A stretch of DNA of 64,000 nucleotides, from NCBI RefSeq assembly GCF_024753145.1, contig NZ_JANUGU010000001.1, forward strand, positions 1,054,001 to 1,118,000. Direction: 5' to 3'. Source of the stretch: Massilia terrae. Its GTDB lineage: Bacteria; Pseudomonadota; Gammaproteobacteria; Burkholderiales; Burkholderiaceae_D. The position numbers and the translations under genes were made by a program. The notes beneath the pieces are model-generated. The model was not told the origin of the DNA. It saw nothing but the letters and a program-made list of their open reading frames with translations, and did no database searches. Below are positions 46,696-55,255 of this stretch, in pieces. How positions within the stretch are numbered: the first letter of the stretch is position 1; each line of letters starts with the position of its first letter.

Positions 46696-46892
46696 TCAGA
46701 TTCCTCCGGTGTGAAAATGGTTTCGATAGATTGCGAGAACAGTTTGGAGATCGCGAACGCAAGGGGCAGGCTCGGATCGTATTTGCCGGTCTCGATGGCA
46801 TTGATGGTCTGGCGCGATACGTTCAGCAGGTCGGCCAGGTGGGCCTGGCTCCAGCCGTTTTCCGCGCGCAGTTCGCGGATAATGTTCTTCAT
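46692..46892 (-). CDS. XRE-type regulator of the module
   Basis: 66 residues, a single helix-turn-helix domain: MKNIIRELRAENGWSQAHLA, then NVSRQTINAIETGKYDPSL. This is the compact XRE form, close to B. subtilis YozG, often paired with small membrane proteins. It overlaps genes on both sides by 4 bases (ATGA), with the membrane protein upstream and the hydrolase downstream. Two identical-pattern dyads at the operon promoter are the natural candidates for its binding sites, giving autoregulation; this is inference. Confidence 0.92.
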   Translation of the reverse strand: MKNIIRELRAENGWSQAHLADLLNVSRQTINAIETGKYDPSLPLAFAISKLFSQSIETIFTPEESE

Positions 46893-47278
46893 CGATTCAG
46901 CACCTTGCGCAGCAGCTGGACCACGCCCACCGAACCGCACAACACCATCCATACTGTGAACATCGAGATGCGCGGCAGGCCGGAGGTCTCAAGGAAGCCG
47001 TAGGTGAAGGTAAGGCCGGCCGTGATGCCGGCGGCGATCGCGATATTTTCCAGCAGGCGCAGGCGCATGTATTCGTCGATGCGGTTGAAGTGGCGCGCGA
47101 TGGTCCACAGCATCAGCGCGAAACCGACCATCGGGCTGACCAGCACCAGCGAACGGGCGGCGCCTTCCGGCATCGGGCGGCCGAAGCGGATCGCCGCGAA
47201 CAGCAGCACCATGTACACGGCGAGCGAGCCGCCCAGTTCAAGGAAGTAAGCGCGGTTGATTCTTTGTTGGTGCGTCAT
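46889..47278 (-). CDS. Four-helix membrane protein, first gene of XRE module
   Basis: 129 residues with four membrane helices (about 14-32, 45-65, 80-100, 107-124), start MTHQQRINRAYFLELGG. GAGGAG lies 8 bases before the ATG at 47278; the frame is open upstream to 47347 but that would include the promoter. Small proteins of this kind encoded directly upstream of a compact XRE gene are a recurrent pair in bacteria and archaea, but the role is unknown. Overlaps the XRE gene by 4 bases. Confidence 0.85.
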   Translation of the reverse strand: MTHQQRINRAYFLELGGSLAVYMVLLFAAIRFGRPMPEGAARSLVLVSPMVGFALMLWTIARHFNRIDEYMRLRLLENIAIAAGITAGLTFTYGFLETSGLPRISMFTVWMVLCGSVGVVQLLRKVLNR

Positions 47279-47294
47279 TCCGATCTCCTCTGCG

Positions 47295-47312
47295 TGTAAA
47301 GTTAGCTTGACA
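47295..47312. promoter_or_regulatory. Operator-like dyad, site 1
   Basis: TGTAAAG-TTAG-CTTGACA, dyad TGTNAAG-N4-CTTNACA. It covers the predicted transcription start of the minus-strand operon, downstream of its -10. Confidence 0.6.
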
Positions 47313-47314
47313 TC

Positions 47315-47343
47315 ATCGTAGTCCAGCTTTTTTGGCGTGTCAA
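47315..47343 (-). promoter_or_regulatory. Promoter of the XRE module
   Basis: On the minus strand: TTGACA (47343-47338), 17 bases, TACGAT (47320-47315). A transcription start near 47308 would fall inside site 1 and give a leader of about 30 bases. The -35 lies within site 2. Confidence 0.65.
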
Positions 47344-47355
47344 GCACCCTTTACA
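47338..47355. promoter_or_regulatory. Operator-like dyad, site 2
   Basis: TGTCAAG-CACC-CTTTACA, the same dyad as site 1 with centres 43 bp apart, about four helical turns. It covers the -35 of the minus-strand promoter and is also 57 bases upstream of the flavoprotein start on the plus strand. Confidence 0.6.
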
Positions 47356-47411
47356 TCGATTTGTGGCGCGATCGACTACAATGCGCAGCTTCCCCATTGA
47401 CCGCATTCGCC

Positions 47412-48653
47412 ATGACCCAAGCCGTATCAACATCCGCCGCCCGTGTTGCCGTGATCGGCGCCGGCCCCGCCGGGCTGATGGCTGCCGAGGTGCTGGCGGC
47501 GGGCGGAGTCCAGGTCGACGTGTACGACGCGATGCCGTCGGCGGGACGCAAGTTCCTGCTGGCGGGGCGAGGCGGCATGAACATCACGCACTCCGAGCCT
47601 TACGAGCCTTTCGTCCAGCGCTATGGCGCGCGGGCGGCCGAGGTCGGGCGCTGGCTCGACGCCTTCACGCCGGCGCAGGTGCGCGAATGGATCCACGGGC
47701 TTGGCATCGAAACCTTCGTGGGCAGCTCGGGCCGCGTGTTCCCGACCGAAATGAAGGCCGCGCCGCTGCTGCGCGCCTGGCTCCATCGCCTGCGCGAATC
47801 GGGCGTGAGGCTGCACATGCGCCATCGCTGGGTCGGCTGGCGCGACGGCGCGCTGCTGTTCGAGACGCCGGAGGGCGAATTGCCGGCCAAGGCCGACGCC
47901 ACCGTGCTCGCACTGGGCGGCGCAAGCTGGCCGCGGCTCGGATCGGACGGCGCGTGGACCAGGCTGTTGTTGGGGCGCGGCGTCGGCGTGGCGCCGCTGG
48001 TCCCATCGAATTGCGGTTTCGACGCCGATTGGAGCGATTACTTCGCCGAGCGCCATGCCGGCGCGCCCCTGACCACGGTCGCGATCACCTTCGTGAACCG
48101 TGCCGGTGAAAAGGAGTGGCGCAAAGGCCAGTTCGTGGTCACGCAAACCGGGATCGAGGGCAGCCTGGTGTATGCGATCTCGGCGCCGGTGCGCGACCAG
48201 ATCGCTGCGAACGGCAGCGCCACGGTTTGGCTCGACCTCGCGCCGGACTTCGATGCCGATCGGGTCCTTGCGGAGGTGACGCGGCCGCGCGGCTCGCGAT
48301 CGATGTCGAGCCACCTGCAAAGCCGCCTGGGCATCAAGGGTGTGAAGGGGGGCCTGCTGCGTGAATGCCTGACTGCGGAAGACTATAAAGACCCGGTAAA
48401 GCTGGCAGCCGCGATCAAGGCGCTGCCGCTGGTGCTGCGCCGTCCACGTCCGATCGAGGAAGCGATCAGCAGCGCCGGTGGCATTCGCTTCGAAACGCTG
48501 GACGAAAGATTGATGCTGCGTGAAGTACCCGGCGTATTCGCCGCGGGCGAGATGGTGGACTGGGAAGCGCCGACCGGCGGCTACCTGCTCACCGCCTGCT
48601 TCGCAAGTGGCAGCGCTGCCGCGCGCGGCGCGCTGGAGTGGCTCACTCGTTGA
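47412..48653 (+). CDS. FAD-dependent flavoprotein, HI0933/YhiN family
   Basis: 413 residues. N-terminal dinucleotide-binding motif VAVIGAGPAGLMAAEVLAAGG (about 11-31), then GRKFLLAGRGGMNITHSEP, and the C-terminal FAD contact GVFAAGEMVDWEAPTGGYLLTACFAS, which identify the HI0933-like BaiN family (TIGR03862-type branch). The biochemical role of these oxidoreductases is still poorly known. The start at 47412 (MTQAVST) follows a TACAAT at 47377-47382, which may be the -10. Its 3' end overlaps the convergent DUF2807 gene by 11 bases. Confidence 0.9.
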   Translation: MTQAVSTSAARVAVIGAGPAGLMAAEVLAAGGVQVDVYDAMPSAGRKFLLAGRGGMNITHSEPYEPFVQRYGARAAEVGRWLDAFTPAQVREWIHGLGIETFVGSSGRVFPTEMKAAPLLRAWLHRLRESGVRLHMRHRWVGWRDGALLFETPEGELPAKADATVLALGGASWPRLGSDGAWTRLLLGRGVGVAPLVPSNCGFDADWSDYFAERHAGAPLTTVAITFVNRAGEKEWRKGQFVVTQTGIEGSLVYAISAPVRDQIAANGSATVWLDLAPDFDADRVLAEVTRPRGSRSMSSHLQSRLGIKGVKGGLLRECLTAEDYKDPVKLAAAIKALPLVLRRPRPIEEAISSAGGIRFETLDERLMLREVPGVFAAGEMVDWEAPTGGYLLTACFASGSAAARGALEWLTR

Positions 48654-49452
48654 AGGTGACGTCGCCGTTGCCGCTGCGGGACACGCTGCGCTGCGGCGGG
48701 TTGCCGTAGACTTCAACGTCGCCATTGCCATTGACCGACACCGTCACCGAAGTGCGCGCGCTGACCGAGCTGTCGCCGGTGCCGAACTGGCGCAGGTCCA
48801 CTTTGTCCGCCCTCAGGTGGCGCGCGTTGATCTCGCCCGAGCCCGTGGTTTCCGCCGCCAGCTCGGTGCAGCTGCCGGCCAGCGTGATCGTGCCCGACCC
48901 CACAACCTGCGCATCCACGCGGTCGCTGTTGCCGACGTCCAGATCGAAATCGCCGCTGCCGTGCAGGCGCGCCGTCACCTGGCGGTAGCGCGCATTGAAG
49001 GTGATCGAGCCGGGGCCGGCCAGCTGCAGCTCGACGTGTTCGCCCGAGAAGCCATCGACCTTGGTGTCGCCGCTGCCGGTGACGCTCAGGTTGGACAGCG
49101 CCGGTAGCACAACGGTGGCCTGCAGCGGGCGGCGGTGCGACAGCAGCAGGCCGCGCAGGGCGATGCGCAGCTTGTCGCCATCGACCGTCGTGTCGATGTT
49201 CGACAGCAGGCGCTGCTCGCCGCGCACCTCCAGCGACGGCACCGGGCCGTAACGCACCGTCAGGTCGATCGGGCCAGCCAATTCCACCGAGGTGACGTTC
49301 TTGGTCACCTTGCGAGTGTCGGTCGCCAGCAGGCGGCTGCCAGGATTGATCGAGCCGCTCACGCCGTGGTTACGCAGGACGACGTATGCCACCGTGGTCA
49401 GGACCATCGCGAGCAGCAGGAGCGAGAAGCCGATTTTCAACAGGACGCGCAT
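48643..49452 (-). CDS. DUF2807 (head GIN domain) membrane-anchored protein
   Basis: 269 residues. An N-terminal membrane anchor (about 5-27, LLKIGFSLLLLAMVLTTVAY) is followed by a beta-helix-like repetitive domain built from GSG-containing turns (VTGSGDTKVDGFSG, HGSGDFDLDVG, VGSGTITLAG, TGSGEINARHL, NGNGDVEVYG), diagnostic of the DUF2807 auto-transporter-like adhesin head. Probably exposed to the periplasm; the function is unknown. It starts 4 bases after the DUF1700 gene and is its partner. Overlaps the flavoprotein gene tail to tail. Confidence 0.9.
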   Translation of the reverse strand: MRVLLKIGFSLLLLAMVLTTVAYVVLRNHGVSGSINPGSRLLATDTRKVTKNVTSVELAGPIDLTVRYGPVPSLEVRGEQRLLSNIDTTVDGDKLRIALRGLLLSHRRPLQATVVLPALSNLSVTGSGDTKVDGFSGEHVELQLAGPGSITFNARYRQVTARLHGSGDFDLDVGNSDRVDAQVVGSGTITLAGSCTELAAETTGSGEINARHLRADKVDLRQFGTGDSSVSARTSVTVSVNGNGDVEVYGNPPQRSVSRSGNGDVTFNE

Positions 49453-49456
49453 GGAT

Positions 49457-50236
49457 TCAGCTTCCTTTGAGCAGGGACAGGTTCATCTGCAGATAGCGTT
49501 TCAGGCCAATCAGGCTGAAACGCGTGACGACCAAGGCGATGAGGGTGAGGATGATGCCGCCCAGGACCAGGCCGGCGCCGACGGCAACCTGGGTGCCGCG
49601 CGAGCTGGCGTCCATGTCGGTGATCACGTGGATGCTGCCGTTGCGCGCGTCTTCCTCGATGATGGAAGCGCTGTCGGCGCCGGTGTCGACCGGCGTGTTG
49701 TCGATGTCTTCCTGGACCTCGATGCCGCGCGGGCCGATGCGGATGGTCGCGGTGGCGCCGTCCGGATGCTTGCGGTCGACTACCGTGATCTTGTTGCGGT
49801 CCAGGGCGATGAGGCGCAGCGGCTCGTTGAACACGAATTCATTGGCGCCGGCGAGCCCGCTGGCGGTGACCACGATGCCCGAGCCGTAGAAGGCGCCGGC
49901 GGCCACGTACACCGACACCAGCAGCGCGCCCAGCACGGCGGCCGGCACCAGCATGAAGAGATTGAAGATGGCCAGCCCGGCGGCCGTCAGCAGCATGCGC
50001 AGCACATTGACGGGCTGTTTGCGTTCGTTGAAAGTGTTCAGGTGCGCGCTGGCGCGCAGCGTCATCGCAATCTTGGCCGGATCGTCCAGATCCGCCCCGA
50101 CTTCCTCTTCGCTGCGCCCGGCGGCGATGCCGTCGACGAAGCGCTGCTCGTAGTAAGCGAGGGTCTTGGCCTGGGTTTCCGGCGGCAGTCCCATCATCGC
50201 TCGCTTGAGCGCGTCGAGGTATTCCATTTTGCGCAT
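49457..50236 (-). CDS. DUF1700 family membrane protein
   Basis: 259 residues. The N-terminal 60 residues hold the DUF1700 helix set (MEYLDALKRAMMGLPPETQA, YYEQRFVDGIAAGRSEEEVG, DLDDPAKIA), followed by two membrane hairpins (about 80-125 and 215-240) and a central soluble part. DUF1700 and DUF2807 genes usually occur together behind a PadR regulator; no padR is present here. ATG 50236 or 50227 could start the protein. It is downstream of hpnE and a small membrane ORF on the same strand. Confidence 0.88.
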   Translation of the reverse strand: MRKMEYLDALKRAMMGLPPETQAKTLAYYEQRFVDGIAAGRSEEEVGADLDDPAKIAMTLRASAHLNTFNERKQPVNVLRMLLTAAGLAIFNLFMLVPAAVLGALLVSVYVAAGAFYGSGIVVTASGLAGANEFVFNEPLRLIALDRNKITVVDRKHPDGATATIRIGPRGIEVQEDIDNTPVDTGADSASIIEEDARNGSIHVITDMDASSRGTQVAVGAGLVLGGIILTLIALVVTRFSLIGLKRYLQMNLSLLKGS

Positions 50237-50254
50237 GCGGCTGGGCTCCAGTGT

Positions 50255-50410
50255 TCAGTTGTGGCCGAGGGCCAGCGCGGCGGCGAATGCGGGCGCGTTA
50301 TCCGCACGCATGACGCCGAGCAGGTCCGGCTTGACCAGCATGGCCGTGGCTGCGGCGACAAACGCCAGCAGGGCCAGTGTACGCAGTCCAAGTTGATGGT
50401 TCATTGCCAT
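50255..50410 (-). CDS. Small hydrophobic protein downstream of hpnE
   Basis: 51 residues from ATG 50410 (MAMNHQLGLRTLALLAFVAA), with one membrane helix at about 8-27 and a short tail (LLGVMRADNAPAFAAALALG). It fits exactly between hpnE (25 bases) and the DUF1700 gene (18 bases), with GGACGGA just before the ATG; starts at 50419 or 50404 are also possible. No family recognised. Size and tight placement favour a real gene, but evidence is limited. Confidence 0.45.
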   Translation of the reverse strand: MAMNHQLGLRTLALLAFVAAATAMLVKPDLLGVMRADNAPAFAAALALGHN

Positions 50411-50435
50411 TCCGTCCATACCTTTGTTGATGCTC

Positions 50436-51824
50436 CTACTGTACGGAAGGGAGGTCGTCGTCGCCATCGGTATGCGACAGGCTGCCATTTTCGCGGGGCA
50501 GGGTGCGCCTGGACAGGATGGCTGTGGTCGCGCCCAGCGCGCTGCGCACGGCCGATTCCAGCGTGGCCGGGTATTCGCCGGCCGTGTAGTCGCCGGCCAG
50601 CGCCAGGCCGGGCAGCCGGGTGGCGTTGTCGGGACGGCGCAGGTTCGGGACGCAGGCGAAGGTGGCGCGCTTCTCCGTAATGACGCGGCTCCAGCGCGGC
50701 TGGGCCAGCGCGGGCATGCGCAGCGCATCGGCCAGCTGGGCGGCGATCTGCGCGGCCAGTTCATCCTGGTCCAGCGCGGCGGCCGCGCCCGAAGCGCTGA
50801 CCACCACCGACAGCATGCCCGCATGGCCCGGGTCGAGCTGGCTGCGGTCGAATACGAACTGGCCCCAGTGGCCACCGGGACCGTCGACCAGCGCGGTTAG
50901 CGGCAGCGCCAGGCGCAATTGCGGATCGTATTGCAGGTAGCAGGTGGTGATCGGTTCGTAGCCGAAACCGTTCAGCTGCGCGATCAGGTCCGCCGTTTCA
51001 GGCAAGCCGTCAAGCAGGCGTGCGCTTTGCTGCGGCGGCGTGGCGAGAACGACGGCGTCAAAATGCTCGCCGTCGAGCAGCCAGCCGTCGCCATCCTGCG
51101 CCAGCGTTTCGACGCGGGCGCCGAGGCGCACTTCGCTGCCTCGGCTTTCGAGATAACGTGCGGCGGCGGCCGGGAACAGGGCGCCGAGGTCGATCCGCGG
51201 CAGCAGCATGTCCGACGCTGCGCGATTGGCCCCCAGGCTGTCGCGCAGGACCGCGAGGAAGACATTCGCCGACGCCTGATCCGGCGGCGTGTTCAGCGCT
51301 GCGAGGCACAGCGGATGCCACATCAGCTTCGCGAGGCGTTCGGTCTGGTCGAAGCGCTCCAGCAGCTCGGCCACGCTGCAGTCCTCATTGAGTTTCCAGT
51401 CCATCCAGCGTGCGCTGGTGGTGAAGCGCGCAAGCGCGAGCTTGTCGGCGCGTTCGAGTCCTTTGGCGCGCAGCAGCGCGATCGCCATATGCCACGGCGC
51501 CGGCAGGCGCGGCGCGACGAAGTCCATGCCGCCGGAGTGCGGCGGGTAGCGCATCTGGAGCGGCAGCCGCAGGAAGGCGGCCGCGGGATCGATGCCGACC
51601 TGGCGCAGCAGGCGCAGCGTGTCGCGGTAGGCGCCCAGCAGGATGTGCTGGCCGTTGTCGAGCGTAAGGCCATTGACCTCGACGGCGCGCGCGCGCCCGC
51701 CCAGCGTGCGGGCGGCTTCGAACAGCGTGACCTTGCAACCGGCGCGCGCCAGTCCGACGGCGCTGGCGCAACCGGCCCAGCCGCCGCCGACCACCGCGAC
51801 GCGGCGGGCTTCAGCTGCGCACAT
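50436..51824 (-). CDS. hpnE: Hydroxysqualene dehydroxylase
   Basis: 462 residues. FAD enzyme that reduces hydroxysqualene to squalene, last of the HpnCDE route. N-terminal FAD motif VAVVGGGWAGCASAVGLARAG (about 9-29) and GGRARAVEVNGLTLDNGQHILLGAY; MWHPLCLAALNTPPDQASA and the C-terminal LAGDYTAGEYPATLESAVRSAL are typical of squalene-associated desaturases. It overlaps hpnD by 14 bases. No shc (squalene-hopene cyclase) is in the window, so the product squalene must be used by genes elsewhere. Confidence 0.95.
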   Translation of the reverse strand: MCAAEARRVAVVGGGWAGCASAVGLARAGCKVTLFEAARTLGGRARAVEVNGLTLDNGQHILLGAYRDTLRLLRQVGIDPAAAFLRLPLQMRYPPHSGGMDFVAPRLPAPWHMAIALLRAKGLERADKLALARFTTSARWMDWKLNEDCSVAELLERFDQTERLAKLMWHPLCLAALNTPPDQASANVFLAVLRDSLGANRAASDMLLPRIDLGALFPAAAARYLESRGSEVRLGARVETLAQDGDGWLLDGEHFDAVVLATPPQQSARLLDGLPETADLIAQLNGFGYEPITTCYLQYDPQLRLALPLTALVDGPGGHWGQFVFDRSQLDPGHAGMLSVVVSASGAAAALDQDELAAQIAAQLADALRMPALAQPRWSRVITEKRATFACVPNLRRPDNATRLPGLALAGDYTAGEYPATLESAVRSALGATTAILSRRTLPRENGSLSHTDGDDDLPSVQ

Positions 51825-52644
51825 AGGTCTTCCACGCCAGCCACAGCTTGCGCAGCGGCGTCAGCGAAATGCGCTGGGTCAGGACATGGAAGTGGTCGCG
51901 CTCGATCTCGTCGAGCAGGGTGCGGTAGATGGCCGACATCATCAGGCCGGGGCGCTGGGCGCGCCGGTCTTCCTTCGGCAGCAGCGCCATCGCCTCGTCG
52001 TAGTAGGCCCGCGCGCGGTCGGCCTGGAACTTCATCAGCGCCTCGAACTTGTCGCTGTGGCGCGCGTTGAGGATGTCGGCCGCGGTCACGCCGAACTGCT
52101 GCAGCTCGTTGACCGGCAGGTAGATGCGCCCCTTGCGTGCATCCTCGCCGACGTCGCGGATGATGTTCGTGAGCTGGAAAGCGAGGCCGAGCTTCTCCGC
52201 GAACTGCAAAGTCTGCGGGTTCGACACGCCGAAGATGCTGGCCGACAGGATGCCGACCACGCCGGCCACGTGGAAGCAGTAGTGCTTCAGGCCCGCGAAG
52301 TCGAGGTAGCGGCTCTGGTTCAGGTCCATCTCCATGCCTTCGACGATGGCCTGGATGTGCGGCTCATGCAGCTGGTAGGTGGCCAGGTGCGGCTTGAGCG
52401 CCTGCGTTACCGGATGCGTCGGGGTGCCGTTGTACATCGCCGAGATCTCGGTGCGCCACCACGCCAGCTTGATGCGCGCGACCGATTCGTCGGTGGCGTT
52501 GTCGACCGTGTCGTCCAGCTCGCGGCACAGCGCATACAGCGCCGTGATCGCGCGGCGGCGCTCGGGTTCCAGGAACAGGAAGCTGTAGTAGAAGCTGGAG
52601 CCGCTCTGGACGGTCTTTTGCTGGCAGTATTCGTCGGGAGACAT
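51811..52644 (-). CDS. hpnD: Presqualene diphosphate synthase
   Basis: 277 residues. Joins two farnesyl diphosphates to presqualene diphosphate. The two Asp-rich motifs of squalene/phytoene synthases are LCRELDDTVDNATDES (about residue 40) and LTNIIRDVGEDARKGRIYLP (about 165). MSPDEYCQQKTVQSGSSFYYS is the usual HpnD start. Located 72 bases after hpnC and overlapping hpnE. Confidence 0.95.
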   Translation of the reverse strand: MSPDEYCQQKTVQSGSSFYYSFLFLEPERRRAITALYALCRELDDTVDNATDESVARIKLAWWRTEISAMYNGTPTHPVTQALKPHLATYQLHEPHIQAIVEGMEMDLNQSRYLDFAGLKHYCFHVAGVVGILSASIFGVSNPQTLQFAEKLGLAFQLTNIIRDVGEDARKGRIYLPVNELQQFGVTAADILNARHSDKFEALMKFQADRARAYYDEAMALLPKEDRRAQRPGLMMSAIYRTLLDEIERDHFHVLTQRISLTPLRKLWLAWKTYVRS

Positions 52645-52716
52645 GTAAGGACAAACAAATTTGCGAATCCGCTATCTTAGCCGATGGCCAAGGCGCTGGG
52701 CAGTATTGGATGTGTC

Positions 52717-53526
52717 TTACATACGGATTGCGCGCCAGATGATCACGATCCAGTCGCGCCAGTGCAGCTGGGGGCGGTGGCGGAAGACATCGTAGCCGTG
52801 GCGCTCGATCGCTTCCAGGATGCGCAGGCCGCCCTGGACCACCATGCGCAGTTCGAGGCCGATGCGGCCCGGCAGGCGCTTGGGCAGGGCCGCGCCTTCC
52901 AGCATCAGCCCACGGGCACGGTCAAGCTCGAAGCGCATCAGTTCGCGCCAGGGCTGGTCGACTTGAGCGCGGGCGATGGTGTCGGGCGTGACGCCGAAGC
53001 GGGCCAGGTCGTCCAGCGGCAGGTAGATGCGGCCCTTGTTCCAGTCGATCGCGACGTCCTGCCAGAAGTTGATCAGCTGGAGCGCGCTGCAGATCGCGTC
53101 GGACTCGCGCAGGCTGCGATCGTCGGTGGCGCCGTACAGGGCCAGCATCAGGCGGCCGACCGGATTGGCCGAGCGGCGGCAGTAATCGAGCAGGGAAGGG
53201 TAGTCGGGGTAGCGCTGCGTGACCACGTCCTGCTTGAACGCGGACAGCAGGTCGCGCATCGGCTGCAGCGGCAGCTGGTATTGTGCGACGACTGTTGCCA
53301 GGCGCGCGAACATCGGGTCCGCCACGGCCTCGTCGCGTTCGATCGCATCGAGCTGCGCTTCGTAGGCCGACAGTGCGGCCAGGCGTTCGGCGGGCGCGGC
53401 GTCGCCTTCGTCGGCCAGGTCGTCGGCGCTGCGCGCGAAAGCATAAATCGCCTCAACCGCCGGCACCAGGCGGCGCGGCATCAGGATCGACGCGACAGGG
53501 AAATTTTCGTAATGGTCTACTGCCAT
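52717..53526 (-). CDS. hpnC: Hydroxysqualene synthase
   Basis: 269 residues. Converts presqualene diphosphate to hydroxysqualene. The first motif ARSADDLADEGD (about 31) and second LINFWQDVAIDWNKGRIYLP (about 155) keep the Asp residues, with the WNKGRIYLP variant normal for HpnC. Starts MAVDHYENFPVASI. A TATAAT lies on the minus strand at 53567-53562 with a poor -35, 36 bases before the start, so the hpnCDE operon probably begins here. No clear ribosome-binding site precedes the ATG. Confidence 0.94.
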   Translation of the reverse strand: MAVDHYENFPVASILMPRRLVPAVEAIYAFARSADDLADEGDAAPAERLAALSAYEAQLDAIERDEAVADPMFARLATVVAQYQLPLQPMRDLLSAFKQDVVTQRYPDYPSLLDYCRRSANPVGRLMLALYGATDDRSLRESDAICSALQLINFWQDVAIDWNKGRIYLPLDDLARFGVTPDTIARAQVDQPWRELMRFELDRARGLMLEGAALPKRLPGRIGLELRMVVQGGLRILEAIERHGYDVFRHRPQLHWRDWIVIIWRAIRM

Positions 53527-53561
53527 CTGGGGGCGGGCGGGGCCTGGTAATGTGGTGCGCC

Positions 53562-53567
53562 ATTATA
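53562..53567 (-). promoter_or_regulatory. -10 element of the hpnCDE operon
   Basis: TATAAT on the minus strand; -35 at 17 bases reads CGATTG (weak). It would give a leader of about 30 bases before hpnC. Confidence 0.45.
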
Positions 53568-53766
53568 GGTCATGCATATTTTGACAATCGCGATGCTTGC
53601 CGCTTCGCCAAGCCGCGCACACCACTGAGCAAAAAACGCTCCAATCGTGTCAGAAAATCCAGTAAAATAACGGGTTGAAGTTGTAGCCCCTAAACAGCGG
53701 AGTGCAGGGCGGCCGGTTTCACTGTCGGGCGCCCTTTGTTTTTGTGGCAAGATCCAGCAATCCTGC

Positions 53767-53853
53767 GCGAGGATGGCGAAATTGGTAGACGCACCAGGTT
53801 TAGGTCCTGACGCCAGCAATGGTGTGGGGGTTCGAGTCCCCCTCCTCGCACCA
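53767..53853 (+). tRNA. tRNA-Leu (TAG anticodon)
   Basis: 87 bases with encoded CCA. Acceptor GCGAGGA/TCCTCGC; class II with a long variable arm (ACGCCAGCAATGGTGT); anticodon stem CCAGG and loop TTTAGGT, anticodon TAG (reads CUA); T-arm GGGGGTTCGAGTCCCCC. It precedes tig by 31 bases with no terminator, so the tig mRNA may be cut from the tRNA precursor. Confidence 0.95.
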
Positions 53854-53884
53854 CGAACAATTTATTTTTTGGACGATTTTTACA

Positions 53885-55225
53885 ATGGCAACTGAAGTCG
53901 AAACCCTGGGTAAGCTCGAGCGTCGCTTGACCATCTCCGTTCCGGTCGCGGACGTGCGTACCGAAGTCGAAAAGCGCCTCAAGCAACAGGCGAAAACGGC
54001 GCGCGCCCCCGGCTTCCGTCCTGGCAAAGTGCCGATGAAGATGGTCGCCGCGCAGTACGGCTACCAGATCGAAAGCGACGTGCTGAACGACAAGGTCGGC
54101 CGCGCATTCAATGTCGCCGCCAACGAAGCCGAACTGAAAGTCGCCGGCTTCCCGAAAATCGAGCCGAAGCAGGATGCGCCGGAAGGCACGCTGGCATTCG
54201 ATGCCACCTTCGAAGTCTATCCGGAAGTCGTGATCCCGGACCTGGCCAACGTCGAAGTCGAGACCGTCAAGACCGACGTGTCGGACGCCGAAATCGACAA
54301 GACCATCGACATCCTGCGCAAGCAGCGCGTGCACTTCCACACCAAGGGTGAGGCAGGCGAGCACGGCAGCGGCGGCGAGCCGGTGGCTGCCAATGGCGAC
54401 CGCGTGACCGTGGACTTCGTCGGCCAGATCGATGGCGTCGAATTCGCCGGCGGCAAGGCCGACGACTACGCATTCGTGCTGGGCGAAGGCCGCATGCTGC
54501 CGGAATTCGAAGCCGCCACCGTTGGCCTGAAAGTGGGCGAGTCGAAGACCTTCGACCTGCACTTCCCGGAGGACTACCATGGCAAGGACGTGGCCGGCAA
54601 GACCGCCCAGTTCACCATCACCCTGAAGAAGCTGGAGTGGGCGCACCTGCCGGAAGTCGACGCCGAGTTCGCCAAATCGCTGGGCATCGACAACGGCGAC
54701 ATCGCCAAGATGCGCGAAGACATCAAGGTCAACCTGGAGCGTGAAGTCAACGCCCGCATCAAGGCCCGCAACAAGGAAGCCGTGATGGATGCGCTGGTCA
54801 AGGCCACCGAACTGGACGTGCCGAAGGTCATGATCGAGCAGGATGCGCAGCGCCTGGCCGAGATGACCCGCCAGGACATGGCCCAGCGCGGCATGGACGT
54901 CAAGAACCTGCCGTTCCAGAACGAATGGTTCGCGCCGAAGGCCGAGCGCCGCGTGCGCCTGGGCCTGATCCTGGGCCAGCTGGTCAATGACCAGAACCTG
55001 CAAGCCACCTCGGAGCAGGTCAAGGCCCAGATCGAAGACTTCGCGCAGAGCTACGAAGATCCGAAGGAAGTCCTGAAGTACTATTACAGCGACCGTCGCC
55101 GCCTGGGCGAGGTGGAAGCTCTTGTATTGGAAGAAAACGTCGTTAACTATGTGCTCGGCAAGGCAAAAGTGTCGTCGAAAGACGTCGCTTTCGACGAACT
55201 GATGGGTAGCAACCCGGCGGCCTAA
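53885..55225 (+). CDS. tig: Trigger factor
   Basis: 446 residues. Ribosome-bound chaperone with prolyl isomerase activity. The ribosome-binding signature FRPGKVP is seen as [10 protein letters not shown] (about residue 44); the FKBP domain (about 155-240) has [20 protein letters not shown] and [13 protein letters not shown]; the rest is the helical chaperone domain. ATG 53885 gives the family start [15 protein letters not shown]. First gene of the tig-clpP-clpX-lon block. The Shine-Dalgarno is weak and the leader AT-rich. Confidence 0.98.
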   Translation: MATEVETLGKLERRLTISVPVADVRTEVEKRLKQQAKTARAPGFRPGKVPMKMVAAQYGYQIESDVLNDKVGRAFNVAANEAELKVAGFPKIEPKQDAPEGTLAFDATFEVYPEVVIPDLANVEVETVKTDVSDAEIDKTIDILRKQRVHFHTKGEAGEHGSGGEPVAANGDRVTVDFVGQIDGVEFAGGKADDYAFVLGEGRMLPEFEAATVGLKVGESKTFDLHFPEDYHGKDVAGKTAQFTITLKKLEWAHLPEVDAEFAKSLGIDNGDIAKMREDIKVNLEREVNARIKARNKEAVMDALVKATELDVPKVMIEQDAQRLAEMTRQDMAQRGMDVKNLPFQNEWFAPKAERRVRLGLILGQLVNDQNLQATSEQVKAQIEDFAQSYEDPKEVLKYYYSDRRRLGEVEALVLEENVVNYVLGKAKVSSKDVAFDELMGSNPAA

Positions 55226-55255
55226 GCGCCAAGGTAGACTATCTCTTCAAGACTG

